Shown here: in pieces, positions 1-7,659 of the stretch
Position numbering within the stretch: the stretch's first letter is position 1
Layout: each line of letters begins with the position of its first letter
Assembly: GCA_041658725.1 (NCBI GenBank)
Contig: JBAZZQ010000014.1
Location: 4,683-68,682, forward strand
DNA: 64,000 nucleotides
DNA from: JBAZZQ01 sp041658725
GTDB taxonomy: Bacteria; Planctomycetota; Phycisphaerae; JAAYCJ01
Direction: 5' to 3'
The notes under the pieces: generated by a model
Told to the model about the DNA's origin: nothing
Seen by the model: only the letters and a program-made list of their open reading frames with translations
The model's database searches: none
Translations under genes and position numbers: made by a program

Positions 1-40
1 TGTATAATCACCAATTGTAAAAACTTTTTAAGGATACAAC

Positions 41-1186
41 ATGAGCTTGAAAGTCGCTCTTGTTCATTATTGGCTGACCACCTATGGCGGGGGTGAAAAA
101 TGTATAGAGGCCCTTTGCGAACTTTGGCCCGGCGCCGATATTTTTACCTTGGTTTACGATCCGAAGATATTTGTCAATTCGGTTATTTCCCGGCACAAGG
201 TCACTCCCAGCTTCATTGATCGACTGCCCCTGGCGAGAAAAAAATTCCGTCATTATTTTCCTCTCTTTCCATTCGCCGTCGAACAATTCGATTTAAGGGG
301 TTACGATGTGGTAATCAGTTCGTCCTCGGGGTTCGCACACGGAGTTATCACCGATCCGCACCAGTTGCACCTTTGCTACATGCACACTCCCCTCCGGTAT
401 GCCTGGAGCGGATATCATGAATATATGGACCACCCGGAAATTCGCAGCCGCTGGAAAAATGGTCTGACACGGATGATCCTGCACCGAATCCGGACCTGGG
501 ATTACCTGGCCGCCCAGCGAGTGGATGAATTTATCGCCAACTCGAGGGAAGTGCAAAGACGTATCTGGAAATACTACCGCCGACAAGCCCACGTGATCCA
601 CCCCCCCATCGAGGTGGCCAAACTCGCTCCCGCGTCCGATCAAAAAAAGGAAACGTTTTACCTTACCTTCTCCCGGCTGGTTCCGTATAAACGGGTCGAT
701 CTGATCGTCGAGGCTTTTAAAGCGATGCCAAACCATCGGTTGATCGTCGGGGGAGACGGACCGGAGTTGGAAAAGCTTAAAAAAATGGCACAGGGAGCCA
801 AACATATTGAATTTATCGGGTTTATCCCCGAGAATGAGAAAATAAACCTGCTACGTCAGGCAAAGGGTTTTATTTTCGCGGCCCACGAGGACTTTGGGAT
901 GGTCCCCCTGGAGGCACAGGCGTCAGGGACTCCTGTAATCGCCTTTCGAAAAGGAGGATCCCTGGAAACCGTTGACGAAAACAGGACGGGGGTGTTCTTT
1001 GATCTGCAATCCCCGGAAAGTCTGATCGACGCGATTTCGCGGTTTGAGGCGATTGATTTTGACCCGGAGAATCTATCGGCCTGGGTCGGTCGATTTTCGG
1101 TTAATAATTTTCAAAACAAAATAAGGAATTTTGTCCAGACATCCTGGAATATATATACATCGAATAAGGATCAGGACCATGAGTAA
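41..1186 (+). CDS. Family 4 glycosyltransferase, exopolysaccharide cluster
   Basis: 381-residue cytoplasmic or membrane-associated glycosyltransferase of the GT4 (GT-B fold) type. It should transfer a sugar, probably mannose or a related hexose, from a nucleotide donor onto a lipid-linked glycan. The N-terminal half opens with a glycine-rich acceptor loop (YGGGEK, residues 15-20). The C-terminal donor domain has SRLVPYKRVDL at 211-221, GGDGPE near 238, and the E-x7-E type motif EDFGMVPLE at 284-292. The ATG at 41 follows AAGGA at good spacing. The stop overlaps the ATG of the next gene by 8 bases, so it is co-translated with the sugar-phosphate transferase. The family is clear. Donor and acceptor cannot be read from sequence; WbaZ-like mannosyltransferases are the closest match I recognise. 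Confidence 0.88.
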   Translation: MSLKVALVHYWLTTYGGGEKCIEALCELWPGADIFTLVYDPKIFVNSVISRHKVTPSFIDRLPLARKKFRHYFPLFPFAVEQFDLRGYDVVISSSSGFAHGVITDPHQLHLCYMHTPLRYAWSGYHEYMDHPEIRSRWKNGLTRMILHRIRTWDYLAAQRVDEFIANSREVQRRIWKYYRRQAHVIHPPIEVAKLAPASDQKKETFYLTFSRLVPYKRVDLIVEAFKAMPNHRLIVGGDGPELEKLKKMAQGAKHIEFIGFIPENEKINLLRQAKGFIFAAHEDFGMVPLEAQASGTPVIAFRKGGSLETVDENRTGVFFDLQSPESLIDAISRFEAIDFDPENLSAWVGRFSVNNFQNKIRNFVQTSWNIYTSNKDQDHE

Positions 1187-2606
1187 AAATATCGGGATAA
1201 TTTTTCTTTTGCTGGCCGATGTGGCAGCCTTTTATCTTTCGATTTTTTCCTCCTACTACACCCGCAAATCTCTCGATGTTATCCTCCCACCCTTCCAAAT
1301 CAGTCTGGGGGACCTTCTCTCCCGGTGGTGGATCCCCGCTATCTTCCTGGCTTTTTTTCTTTACGAAAATCTGTACTTCAAACGATTGCCCTTCTGGGAC
1401 GAAGTCAAAACCCTCCTGAAAACCATCACGATTTCCATCATTGTGGTTATTTCCATCATCACCCTCGGTAAAATGGGGGACAGTATTTCCCGTACAGCCA
1501 TTGTTTTCCTGTGGGCCTATGCCCTGTTCTTTTTCCCTATTCTGAGGATCATAAGTAAAAGGGTCCTGTGCAACATGCCGTTCTGGAAAAAGAACGTGAT
1601 CATCATTGGAGCCGGGCCAATGGGAATCGAAGCCGCTATAGGCCTCGAGAAACATAAGTATATGGGTTATAGAGTTCTCGGCTTTCTGGATGACGATGAA
1701 GATAAAATCAGAAAACAAATCAGCATTGAGGGCAAGAATCTTAAAGTTTTCGGTAAAATAAGAAATTACAGTAAATTCATCCACTTGCTGAATATCACCA
1801 CCGTGGTTATCGCTCTTCCCGCCCTGCCTCAGGAGGAATTGATCCAACTAACCAACGAAATTCAGAAATTCACCACGAATGTTCTGTTCGTGCCCGATTT
1901 GAAAGGCATCGGCATCCTGAACACGGAATTGTACCACCTTTTCAACGAGGAATTCTTCCTGCTGAAGATCAACAATAACCTGAAAATCCCTCTCAGCCAG
2001 GCCACCAAACGTGTTTTTGATATTGTGGTCAGCTTTATCCTCCTCCCCTGTTTGCTACTTGTCATCGCCATTATTTCTTTTTTGATCAAACTGACCTCCA
2101 GAGGCCCGGTATTCTACAGCCAGTTGCGGGTGGGAACCAACGGTAAGAGTTTCCAAATCTATAAGTTCCGAAGCATGTACTTCGACGCGGAGGAACGGCT
2201 TAGGAAAATGCTCCTGTCGAATGAAAATATTTGCAAGGAATGGGAAACGAATTTTAAACTAAAAAAAGATCCCCGGATTACCTGGATCGGAAATTTTTTG
2301 AGAAAAACTTCTCTGGACGAACTGCCCCAGATTCTTAATGTGCTCAAGGGAGAAATGAGCCTGGTCGGTCCTCGACCGGTCATTCAAAAAGAGATTGATT
2401 TGTATTATAAAAACTATGCGAGTTTCTATTTTATGGTTCGACCAGGGGTTACTGGAATCTGGCAGATCAGCGGGCGAAGTGATACCAATTATGATCGACG
2501 GGTCAAACTGGATACATGGTATGTTCTCAATTGGTCGGTATGGCTCGACACGATTATCATCCTGAAAACATTTAAAGTGATTCTGAAACGTGAAGGCGCA
2601 TATTGA
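1179..2606 (+). CDS. Polyprenyl-phosphate sugar-1-phosphate transferase (WbaP/WcaJ family)
   Basis: 475-residue membrane enzyme that starts glycan assembly by moving a sugar-1-phosphate from a UDP-sugar onto undecaprenyl phosphate. The N-terminus has about four membrane helices, followed by a Rossmann-like CoA-binding-3 region (VIIIGAGPMG, then FLDDD). A further helix leads into the bacterial sugar transferase domain, with KRVFD, GPVFYSQLRVG, IYKFRSM, KTSLDELPQ, GEMSLVGPRP and RPGVTGIWQ in the usual order. The ATG at 1179 is chosen because AGGA lies just upstream and it overlaps the preceding stop. A longer in-frame start at 1131 would add 16 residues with no homology value. It ends in a 4-base TTGA overlap with the next gene. 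Together these genes form one exopolysaccharide operon that runs in from the left edge. Confidence 0.93.
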   Translation: MSKNIGIIFLLLADVAAFYLSIFSSYYTRKSLDVILPPFQISLGDLLSRWWIPAIFLAFFLYENLYFKRLPFWDEVKTLLKTITISIIVVISIITLGKMGDSISRTAIVFLWAYALFFFPILRIISKRVLCNMPFWKKNVIIIGAGPMGIEAAIGLEKHKYMGYRVLGFLDDDEDKIRKQISIEGKNLKVFGKIRNYSKFIHLLNITTVVIALPALPQEELIQLTNEIQKFTTNVLFVPDLKGIGILNTELYHLFNEEFFLLKINNNLKIPLSQATKRVFDIVVSFILLPCLLLVIAIISFLIKLTSRGPVFYSQLRVGTNGKSFQIYKFRSMYFDAEERLRKMLLSNENICKEWETNFKLKKDPRITWIGNFLRKTSLDELPQILNVLKGEMSLVGPRPVIQKEIDLYYKNYASFYFMVRPGVTGIWQISGRSDTNYDRRVKLDTWYVLNWSVWLDTIIILKTFKVILKREGAY

Positions 2607-4147
2607 GCGAAACAGCCCTAAAATTCTCTGCCCCCATGAATATGGTGCACCCCTTTCGGTGGCTGATCCTCATCCTTCTCCTGGGTCTTGGGCTAAGGAT
2701 CACCTGCTGGAATATCCAGGACACCCTCTATGAGGATAGCATCGGTTATATTATGGACGCTTCCACCCTCACCTCGGACAGCCTTTTGCGCAGCCAGTTC
2801 CAGGAACCCTTGCATCCTCTGATTCTTCGTCTGGCGCACAAAATATTTTTTCCAGGCGATGTTTCCACCAACCCCGTGAATCCCGCCGCATGGCAGACCG
2901 CGGCCTTTGCGGCCACCCTCACTTTCTCGCTGCTGTCAATCATTTTGATCTATATTCTTGGCACGCAACTGCACTCGAAGACCGCCGGAGCCTGGGCCGC
3001 CCTTTTTACGGCTCTCCAACCCTATGGCATTATTTACGCCGTCAACGGCTTGACTGAATCCTCGTATATCGTCTTTTTCTTGCTTGCTCTGTGCCTGGCC
3101 CTGCGTAAAAGCCCGTCCCTAAACCGGCTCCTGATACTGGCGGGAATGAGTTCGTTTCTTGCTCTGCTGATTCGCAAAGATGGCGTAATTCTTCCCGGAA
3201 TTTTTGTGGTTTATCTCCTTCTGCAAAAGGATAGAAGCCTCACAAATCGTTTCCTGGGTTTGTTGCTCTTTTTCCTTGGATTCCTGGGCGGTGCGGCTTG
3301 TTATGCGTCGATCGGCGGTCGGTTTTATTGGTTGACGCCTTACCTGTCAAGTTTGACCGCCGTTTGGCGTCTCCCCATCTTTGATCGTACACCCCTGTCA
3401 GTCCTGCCTCTGGCAACGATCTGGGGCGTTTCTCACAGCAAGATACCTTTCCTCCTCCTGGCCGGATGGTTCAAGCTCAGCGGATTTATCCCTGCCACCC
3501 TCTTCGTCCTTTTTTTTCTTTATCCCCGGTGTTGGTCTTCCTCACGGAAAACCCTCCTTCCGCTTTTTGCCTTTGTTTTTCAGATTGCGCTGGTCGTCGG
3601 ATTTACTTTGAAAATGGGCTATTTTACTACCCGCTACCTCTTCCCCGCCGCAGTCGTAACTTTTCCCGTGGCGGGAATCGCGCTGGCCGAAATGTTGAAA
3701 AAAATTCGAGAAAAATACCCCACCTGGAGCCTGACGCAAGCATCATTACCCTTTGCCCTCCTGACCCTGGCTATCCTGATTCCATCCGTTCTCGTCAGCG
3801 CATACCATCAACGGCGCCCTGAGATACTCGCCGCGGCACACTGGATCGCCACCAACAGCCCACCCGATAGCGTCCTGTACGCCGGCGATAACCGGATCGG
3901 ATTTTACTGCCTCCGAAAGAATTTCTCAGTTTCTCCGCTCCTCTTTCGCGATGTGATGGCCTCGATTCATAACTATAGAGGAAAAAACTGCTACCTGGCC
4001 CTCTATTTCTCGCCCTCTGCAAGACAAACCGTATTGCAAACTTTATCCGGCACCGCAGCCGCCTTGAACTTTAAACCCCATCGAATTCATGTGATACGGA
4101 CTCCAAAAAAGGAAATTGAAATCTACCTCCTCACGATACCGGATTAA
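2603..4147 (+). CDS. GT-C type membrane glycosyltransferase (GT39/ArnT-like)
   Basis: Polytopic membrane protein of 514 residues with about ten to twelve hydrophobic helices. An early acidic loop after helix 1 (YEDSIGY, about 43-49) is where GT-C enzymes keep their catalytic carboxylate. A soluble tail follows the last helix. Such proteins use a polyprenyl-linked sugar to glycosylate a lipid or protein on the outer face of the inner membrane. The TTG at 2603 overlaps the previous stop (TTGA) and suggests translational coupling. An internal ATG at 2636 is an alternative start. About 250 bases separate it from the next gene, and that gap holds the small repeat at 4247. Family assignment rests on topology and the acidic loop, so substrate is unknown. 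Confidence 0.7.
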   Translation: MSETALKFSAPMNMVHPFRWLILILLLGLGLRITCWNIQDTLYEDSIGYIMDASTLTSDSLLRSQFQEPLHPLILRLAHKIFFPGDVSTNPVNPAAWQTAAFAATLTFSLLSIILIYILGTQLHSKTAGAWAALFTALQPYGIIYAVNGLTESSYIVFFLLALCLALRKSPSLNRLLILAGMSSFLALLIRKDGVILPGIFVVYLLLQKDRSLTNRFLGLLLFFLGFLGGAACYASIGGRFYWLTPYLSSLTAVWRLPIFDRTPLSVLPLATIWGVSHSKIPFLLLAGWFKLSGFIPATLFVLFFLYPRCWSSSRKTLLPLFAFVFQIALVVGFTLKMGYFTTRYLFPAAVVTFPVAGIALAEMLKKIREKYPTWSLTQASLPFALLTLAILIPSVLVSAYHQRRPEILAAAHWIATNSPPDSVLYAGDNRIGFYCLRKNFSVSPLLFRDVMASIHNYRGKNCYLALYFSPSARQTVLQTLSGTAAALNFKPHRIHVIRTPKKEIEIYLLTIPD

Positions 4148-4246
4148 CGAATGCGCTCGACGGCAAATATCCGTCGCCGCGTTAATAACGGCTTTGAAGT
4201 CTAATCCGCATGATAACCACCATAAACGAACGTCGACGACTTGCTT

Positions 4247-4266
4247 CCGAGCGCATTAATTAATCC
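4247..4266. repeat. Dispersed repeat, copy 1 of CCGAGCGCATTAATTAATCC
   Basis: This 20-base core recurs exactly at 40929-40948 in the same orientation. Both copies continue with partial similarity (ACTT a few bases before the core, TCGTAT.AGA after it). The core contains the palindrome ATTAATTAAT. The copy lies in the 253-base gap between two glycosyltransferase genes, downstream of a short hairpin (CGACGG...CCGTCG, 4155-4173). Function unknown. Confidence 0.75.
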
Positions 4267-4400
4267 GATATCGTATGAGAGGTTTGTCCTGACGGTTTTA
4301 AAAACATTCCCCTTCTTATTCGTGCCCATTCAGGTAATTCGTGGTTTCTTCTCTTCCTGCTTGATTTTCTCGCTCTATCGCCGTATCATCCTGAATTACA

Positions 4401-5621
4401 ATGTTAAATCGCACGGTCGTAATCAGCATCATCTTCGGAATTGCTTTAATCGCCCTGATCGGAACTTTTAAAAGCAATTATGTAAAAACTGCGGTCGGCA
4501 AAGGTGATTTTGCCGCCCTGTATAAGGCCTCCGCCTGGGCCGGACGGACCGGATCGTTTGCCGATCCTAATTCCCTCGGTTATTATCCTCCCAGCGGCAG
4601 ACCGATCCTGATGATCTTCACTCTGCTGCCTTTGCGTCCGGCCGCTATTGTCTGGTGGCTGATGGCGGTGGGTCTGCATTTGTTTTGCCTGTATCTTTTG
4701 ATAAACTTTTTGCTTCCGGTCAAACCCACCGATCCCTGGCTGTTGATTTCGCTCGTTTACCTGGCCATGCTGCCCTGGCTGGTCAGTGATCTTGCCGGTG
4801 GAAACGTTTCCCCGCTCATCCTGGCCAGTGTTGTCATCAGCTACTTTTTATATCGCCGCGGACGGCTTTGGTCGTCGGCCATTATTTTATCTATTGGTAT
4901 CGTGGTAAAATTCCTGCCGATTTTTATGATCTTTTTCTACGCCGTCAAACGGCGTTGGAAAATGGTTTTTATCACATCCGCCTGCACATTAATCGTCGGT
5001 ATTTTACCCGGCATGCTCCTTGTGGGCAGCCACAACTTTTTCGATAGCTGGAAAACCTGGTCCCGCGAAGCCCTTGGCCGGCGAACCGCCAAATACATGA
5101 TCGTGGAAAGCTCCGGTATCTCCTATATCAATCAATCCCTAGCCAACGTCTTGCTGCACACGCTCAGTCCGGTCAGCGCCGGTCATCACGATAAACCGTT
5201 TTACGTCAATATCGCCAATCTCTCACGAACCACTATTTTAAAAATCTGGTACACCGTTGTCCTGGTCAGTGGATTGCTTTGGGTTTATTTGATCTGGCCT
5301 CGAAAAGATGATCCGCCTTCGATAGAGGCTGTCCATTTTGCCGCGGTTTGTCTGCCTATGATCTGGTTCAGCCCGCATGTAATGACCTATTATTTGACAA
5401 TCCTCATGCCCGCCGTCGCCCTTCTGATCTGGGCGACTACCAACAAACGCGATCTGCCAATGAACATCATGCTCGCACTTTACATTCTTGGATATGTATT
5501 GGTCGCGAGTGTCTATGGCCGCGCCTACGGAAATTATCAGGCCGTCGTTTTGGTCCTCGCGATCAGCATAGCCTTGACTTCCAGCCAAATCCGACGTTCG
5601 GCCATTCACTCACCCCTTTGA
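4401..5621 (+). CDS. GT87-family (DUF2029) membrane glycosyltransferase
   Basis: 406-residue polytopic membrane protein with about nine hydrophobic helices. It has the pattern of GT87 polyprenol-dependent mannosyltransferases: a GDFAALYKAS stretch at 35-44 after helix 1 supplies the acidic residue, and a YYPPSGRPIL segment near 61 matches the conserved YPP loop. The enzyme would add a sugar from a lipid-linked donor on the periplasmic side, consistent with the three upstream glycan genes on the same strand. The gap to the preceding gene makes co-transcription likely but not certain. The end of the gene runs into a CTTTGAACGGTTAC string that resembles the ends of the repeat at 22405. Substrate unknown. 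Confidence 0.75.
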   Translation: MLNRTVVISIIFGIALIALIGTFKSNYVKTAVGKGDFAALYKASAWAGRTGSFADPNSLGYYPPSGRPILMIFTLLPLRPAAIVWWLMAVGLHLFCLYLLINFLLPVKPTDPWLLISLVYLAMLPWLVSDLAGGNVSPLILASVVISYFLYRRGRLWSSAIILSIGIVVKFLPIFMIFFYAVKRRWKMVFITSACTLIVGILPGMLLVGSHNFFDSWKTWSREALGRRTAKYMIVESSGISYINQSLANVLLHTLSPVSAGHHDKPFYVNIANLSRTTILKIWYTVVLVSGLLWVYLIWPRKDDPPSIEAVHFAAVCLPMIWFSPHVMTYYLTILMPAVALLIWATTNKRDLPMNIMLALYILGYVLVASVYGRAYGNYQAVVLVLAISIALTSSQIRRSAIHSPL

Positions 5622-5643
5622 ACGGTTACTGTTTTTTTACAAA

Positions 5644-5716
5644 CTCCTCGAGTAGGACTCGAACCTACAACCTGCCGGTTAACAGCCGGCTGCTCTACCG
5701 ATTGAGCTATCGAGGA
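5644..5716 (-). tRNA. tRNA-Asn (anticodon GTT)
   Basis: A complete 73-base cloverleaf reads on the minus strand. The acceptor stem is TCCTCGA paired with TCGAGGA plus discriminator G. The D arm is GCTC/GAGC. The anticodon stem GCCGG/CCGGC carries loop CTGTTAA, giving anticodon GTT. The T arm is GTAGG/CCTAC with loop TTCGAGT. CCA is not encoded. A consensus-like promoter lies 15-43 bases upstream. Confidence 0.97.
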
Positions 5717-5730
5717 ACTCAACTTATTAA

Positions 5731-5759
5731 TATTTATGGTTTTACCACCCGTTTGTCAA
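5731..5759 (-). promoter_or_regulatory. Sigma-70-type promoter of tRNA-Asn
   Basis: Read on the minus strand, TTGACA (5754-5759) and TAAATA (5731-5736) are 17 bases apart. A start about 7 bases after the -10 box would give only a short leader before the mature tRNA 5' end at 5716. Confidence 0.7.
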
Positions 5760-5821
5760 TAAGAGAAATGTGTTTTTCGTAAAATTACTCTTTGAAAGGC
5801 TGTATTCCAACAAAAATTCTC

Positions 5822-5849
5822 TTGACAAATAAATTTAACTAATTATACT
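5822..5849 (+). promoter_or_regulatory. Sigma-70-type promoter of the HU-like gene
   Basis: TTGACA (5822-5827) and TATACT (5844-5849) with a 16-base spacer, about 50 bases before the HU-like start codon. It diverges from the tRNA-Asn promoter. Confidence 0.75.
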
Positions 5850-5899
5850 GGATTATATCAATGTGGGGTTTGGTTTTTAAAAATTTGGGGGTAACTTGT

Positions 5900-6253
5900 A
5901 TGTCGGAAACTGCTGTTCGAACCAAACGTGATATCATTAATCATGTATCCCATGACTTCAATTTGGACACAGTCCAGGCCCGAAAGGCTGTTCAGGAAGT
6001 TTTGAATGGAATCGTCTCGGCCACACTCGACCACGGCAGGATCGAGATTCGCCGGTTTGGCACTTTCAAAATCCTTCATCGGGCTGCCCGAGTGGCCAGA
6101 AATCCACGCACCAACGAAGAACTTCGCCTTCCAGCGAGATTCGTGATCTCTTTTGAGCCATCCGACCAGTTATCGGAAAAGGTTGTTAAGCAGTATTCCG
6201 GGAGAGAGGCGCAGGCTAAGACAGAAGAATCAGCCTGTGGGACAAATACCTGA
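5900..6253 (+). CDS. HU/IHF-family DNA-binding protein
   Basis: 117-residue nucleoid protein of the HU/IHF family, expected to form dimers that bend DNA. The N-terminal helices (RDIINHVSHDF, ARKAVQEVLNGIV) lead to the saddle strand GRIEIRRFGTF (about 46-56). The DNA-binding arm follows, with the conserved RNPRTNE at 67-73 and the closing FEPSDQL. A 20-residue polar tail extends past the usual end, as in several planctomycete HU proteins. The ATG at 5900 follows GGGGGT. An upstream in-frame ATG at 5861 lacks a ribosome site and adds no family sequence. It is monocistronic, with its own promoter and a strong terminator. Confidence 0.95.
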   Translation: MSETAVRTKRDIINHVSHDFNLDTVQARKAVQEVLNGIVSATLDHGRIEIRRFGTFKILHRAARVARNPRTNEELRLPARFVISFEPSDQLSEKVVKQYSGREAQAKTEESACGTNT

Positions 6254-6260
6254 AAAAATA

Positions 6261-6298
6261 ATCGACCGAGTCCAGCCGGACCCGGTCGATCTTTTTTT
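6261..6298 (+). terminator. Rho-independent terminator of the HU-like gene
   Basis: ATCGACCG pairs with CGGTCGAT and GTCC with GGAC across one mismatch, with loop AGCC, followed by CTTTTTTT. It lies between the HU-like gene and a convergent lipoprotein gene. Confidence 0.9.
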
Positions 6299-6317
6299 AA
6301 CTGTTTTGGATTGAGGT

Positions 6318-7439
6318 CTATTTCAACTCCGAAGGGCTTCCTGACGATGGAGTGCCCGCCGTCGGTTTGGGTGCGCCTTCCTCCACGGTTCCTTCCTCTT
6401 TTTCCCTCAGTAACTGGTTCAATCGCGTGGCGGAGAAACTCGTATTGGTTTGATCGATATCCGCTTCATCCTTGAGAACTTGCTGATACAAATCCATGGC
6501 TCGCGCTCGGTCATGCCGTCGGAAATCATAAATGACAGCGGCTTCGAACCGGACCGGATGGGGCGTTTTGGGATTCCACTTCAGTGCCATTTCGTAATAA
6601 CGAAGAGCCTGAACATCGTCATTAAAATATTCCTTTGAAATTTCACCCGCGTAGAACGCGGCGTCGTCGATCTTATCGCTCGTCGGATAGGCCTTGATCA
6701 GCATCGTGAATTTATCCATCGCGTCTTTGAGTTTCCGCTTGTCGTTGATGAAGGGAAGGAATTTTCCGCCGTGCAGAAGTTTTACTCCCTCCTCATAGAG
6801 TCGATCCGCTTCGACGATGCTGTCCCTGGGGCTGAGGTTTGTATCCTGGATATCGACTTCGACCAGGTAGGGATATTTCCGCACATGTCGAAGATCATCC
6901 AGCTCTTTGCTCGCCCAGCCGGCCTTTTGCGTTTGACCGCTTTCACGATAAGATTGGAGCAAGCTTTGAAGAACCAGTTTATAATTAGTCCGCACCTGAG
7001 AAAGCTGCTCGATGCGGTCCGCCTCTGAGAAATTCGCCAAGTCGATGCTTTGCAGCGAAGCAGTGCGGGTTTCGTCCATCGTGCCCAGTTGAGTCGATTC
7101 CGCGTTCTTCGCCTCACCCATATACGAATAGGTACGGACACGGTTCAGGTCGTGCAGCTCCGACGAGGCCCAGGTGGCTTTATCGTGTAAACCCCGGTCG
7201 ATGTACCAGCGATGCAACACTTCCAGCATTCGCTTGTAATCGGCTCGATTCCGGCGAAGCTGACTAACCATGTCCGCCTCGGCAAGTCCGTTCGACCCGG
7301 ACAATTCCGACTCTTTGGCCGAACTATTTTCGTCCGCCGGCTTAACCTCGGCAGAATTAAATTGTTTCTGCGAATTGGAACACCCGACGGCAACCACCAA
7401 AACCAGACCGATTGAACAGACCTTAAACCACGTAAACAT
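6318..7439 (-). CDS. TPR-containing lipoprotein with internal duplication
   Basis: 373-residue predicted outer-membrane lipoprotein. A hydrophobic signal ends in VVAVGC with the lipidated Cys at residue 20. Two related segments of about 54 residues (about 54-107 and 139-195) share the pattern QLrrnR.dYk..L..L...Y...G...KA.WAS.EL.DL..VR.Y.Y, a clear internal duplication. The C-terminal part has TPR-like helices (DDAAFYAGEISKEYF, ALRYYEMALKWNP), as in cell-envelope scaffold proteins. The ATG at 7439 is preceded by GGAGG; a longer reading frame upstream has no ribosome site. It is the last gene of a minus-strand envelope cluster, separated from the phosphoesterase by a palindromic repeat. Precise function unknown. 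Confidence 0.75.
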   Translation of the reverse strand: MFTWFKVCSIGLVLVVAVGCSNSQKQFNSAEVKPADENSSAKESELSGSNGLAEADMVSQLRRNRADYKRMLEVLHRWYIDRGLHDKATWASSELHDLNRVRTYSYMGEAKNAESTQLGTMDETRTASLQSIDLANFSEADRIEQLSQVRTNYKLVLQSLLQSYRESGQTQKAGWASKELDDLRHVRKYPYLVEVDIQDTNLSPRDSIVEADRLYEEGVKLLHGGKFLPFINDKRKLKDAMDKFTMLIKAYPTSDKIDDAAFYAGEISKEYFNDDVQALRYYEMALKWNPKTPHPVRFEAAVIYDFRRHDRARAMDLYQQVLKDEADIDQTNTSFSATRLNQLLREKEEGTVEEGAPKPTAGTPSSGSPSELK

Positions 7440-7570
7440 TTTTGTGCCTCCAGTACATAAATTATCTATTTTGCCATTCCACCCTGAAACTTCTCGGAAA
7501 TCAAGAAAATTTGCCCGTATTTCTTTATGGCGTCTGCCCACATGTTCTGGCAATCGATCCTATCGCTCTT

Positions 7571-7642
7571 TACGAGCCGCGACCGTAAGGGAGCGGGTTA
7601 AATCGATTGAGATTACTCGCTCCCTTACGGTCGCGGCTCGTA
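7571..7642. repeat. Long inverted repeat, family A (copy 1)
   Basis: Two 28-base arms (7571-7598 and 7615-7642) with one mismatch, around a 16-base loop. Each arm carries GCGACCGTAAGGGAG. The same arms recur at 42145-42213 and the core recurs inside mtaB at 56614. It sits between two minus-strand genes, so it would form a hairpin in their shared transcript. Confidence 0.92.
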
Positions 7643-7659
7643 ATATATCATGTTCCAAA

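Noticed and set aside
1101..1847. 248-codon minus-strand frame opposite the sugar-phosphate transferase
   Set aside because: No ribosome site and low-complexity, asparagine-rich translation. The plus-strand gene is well supported.
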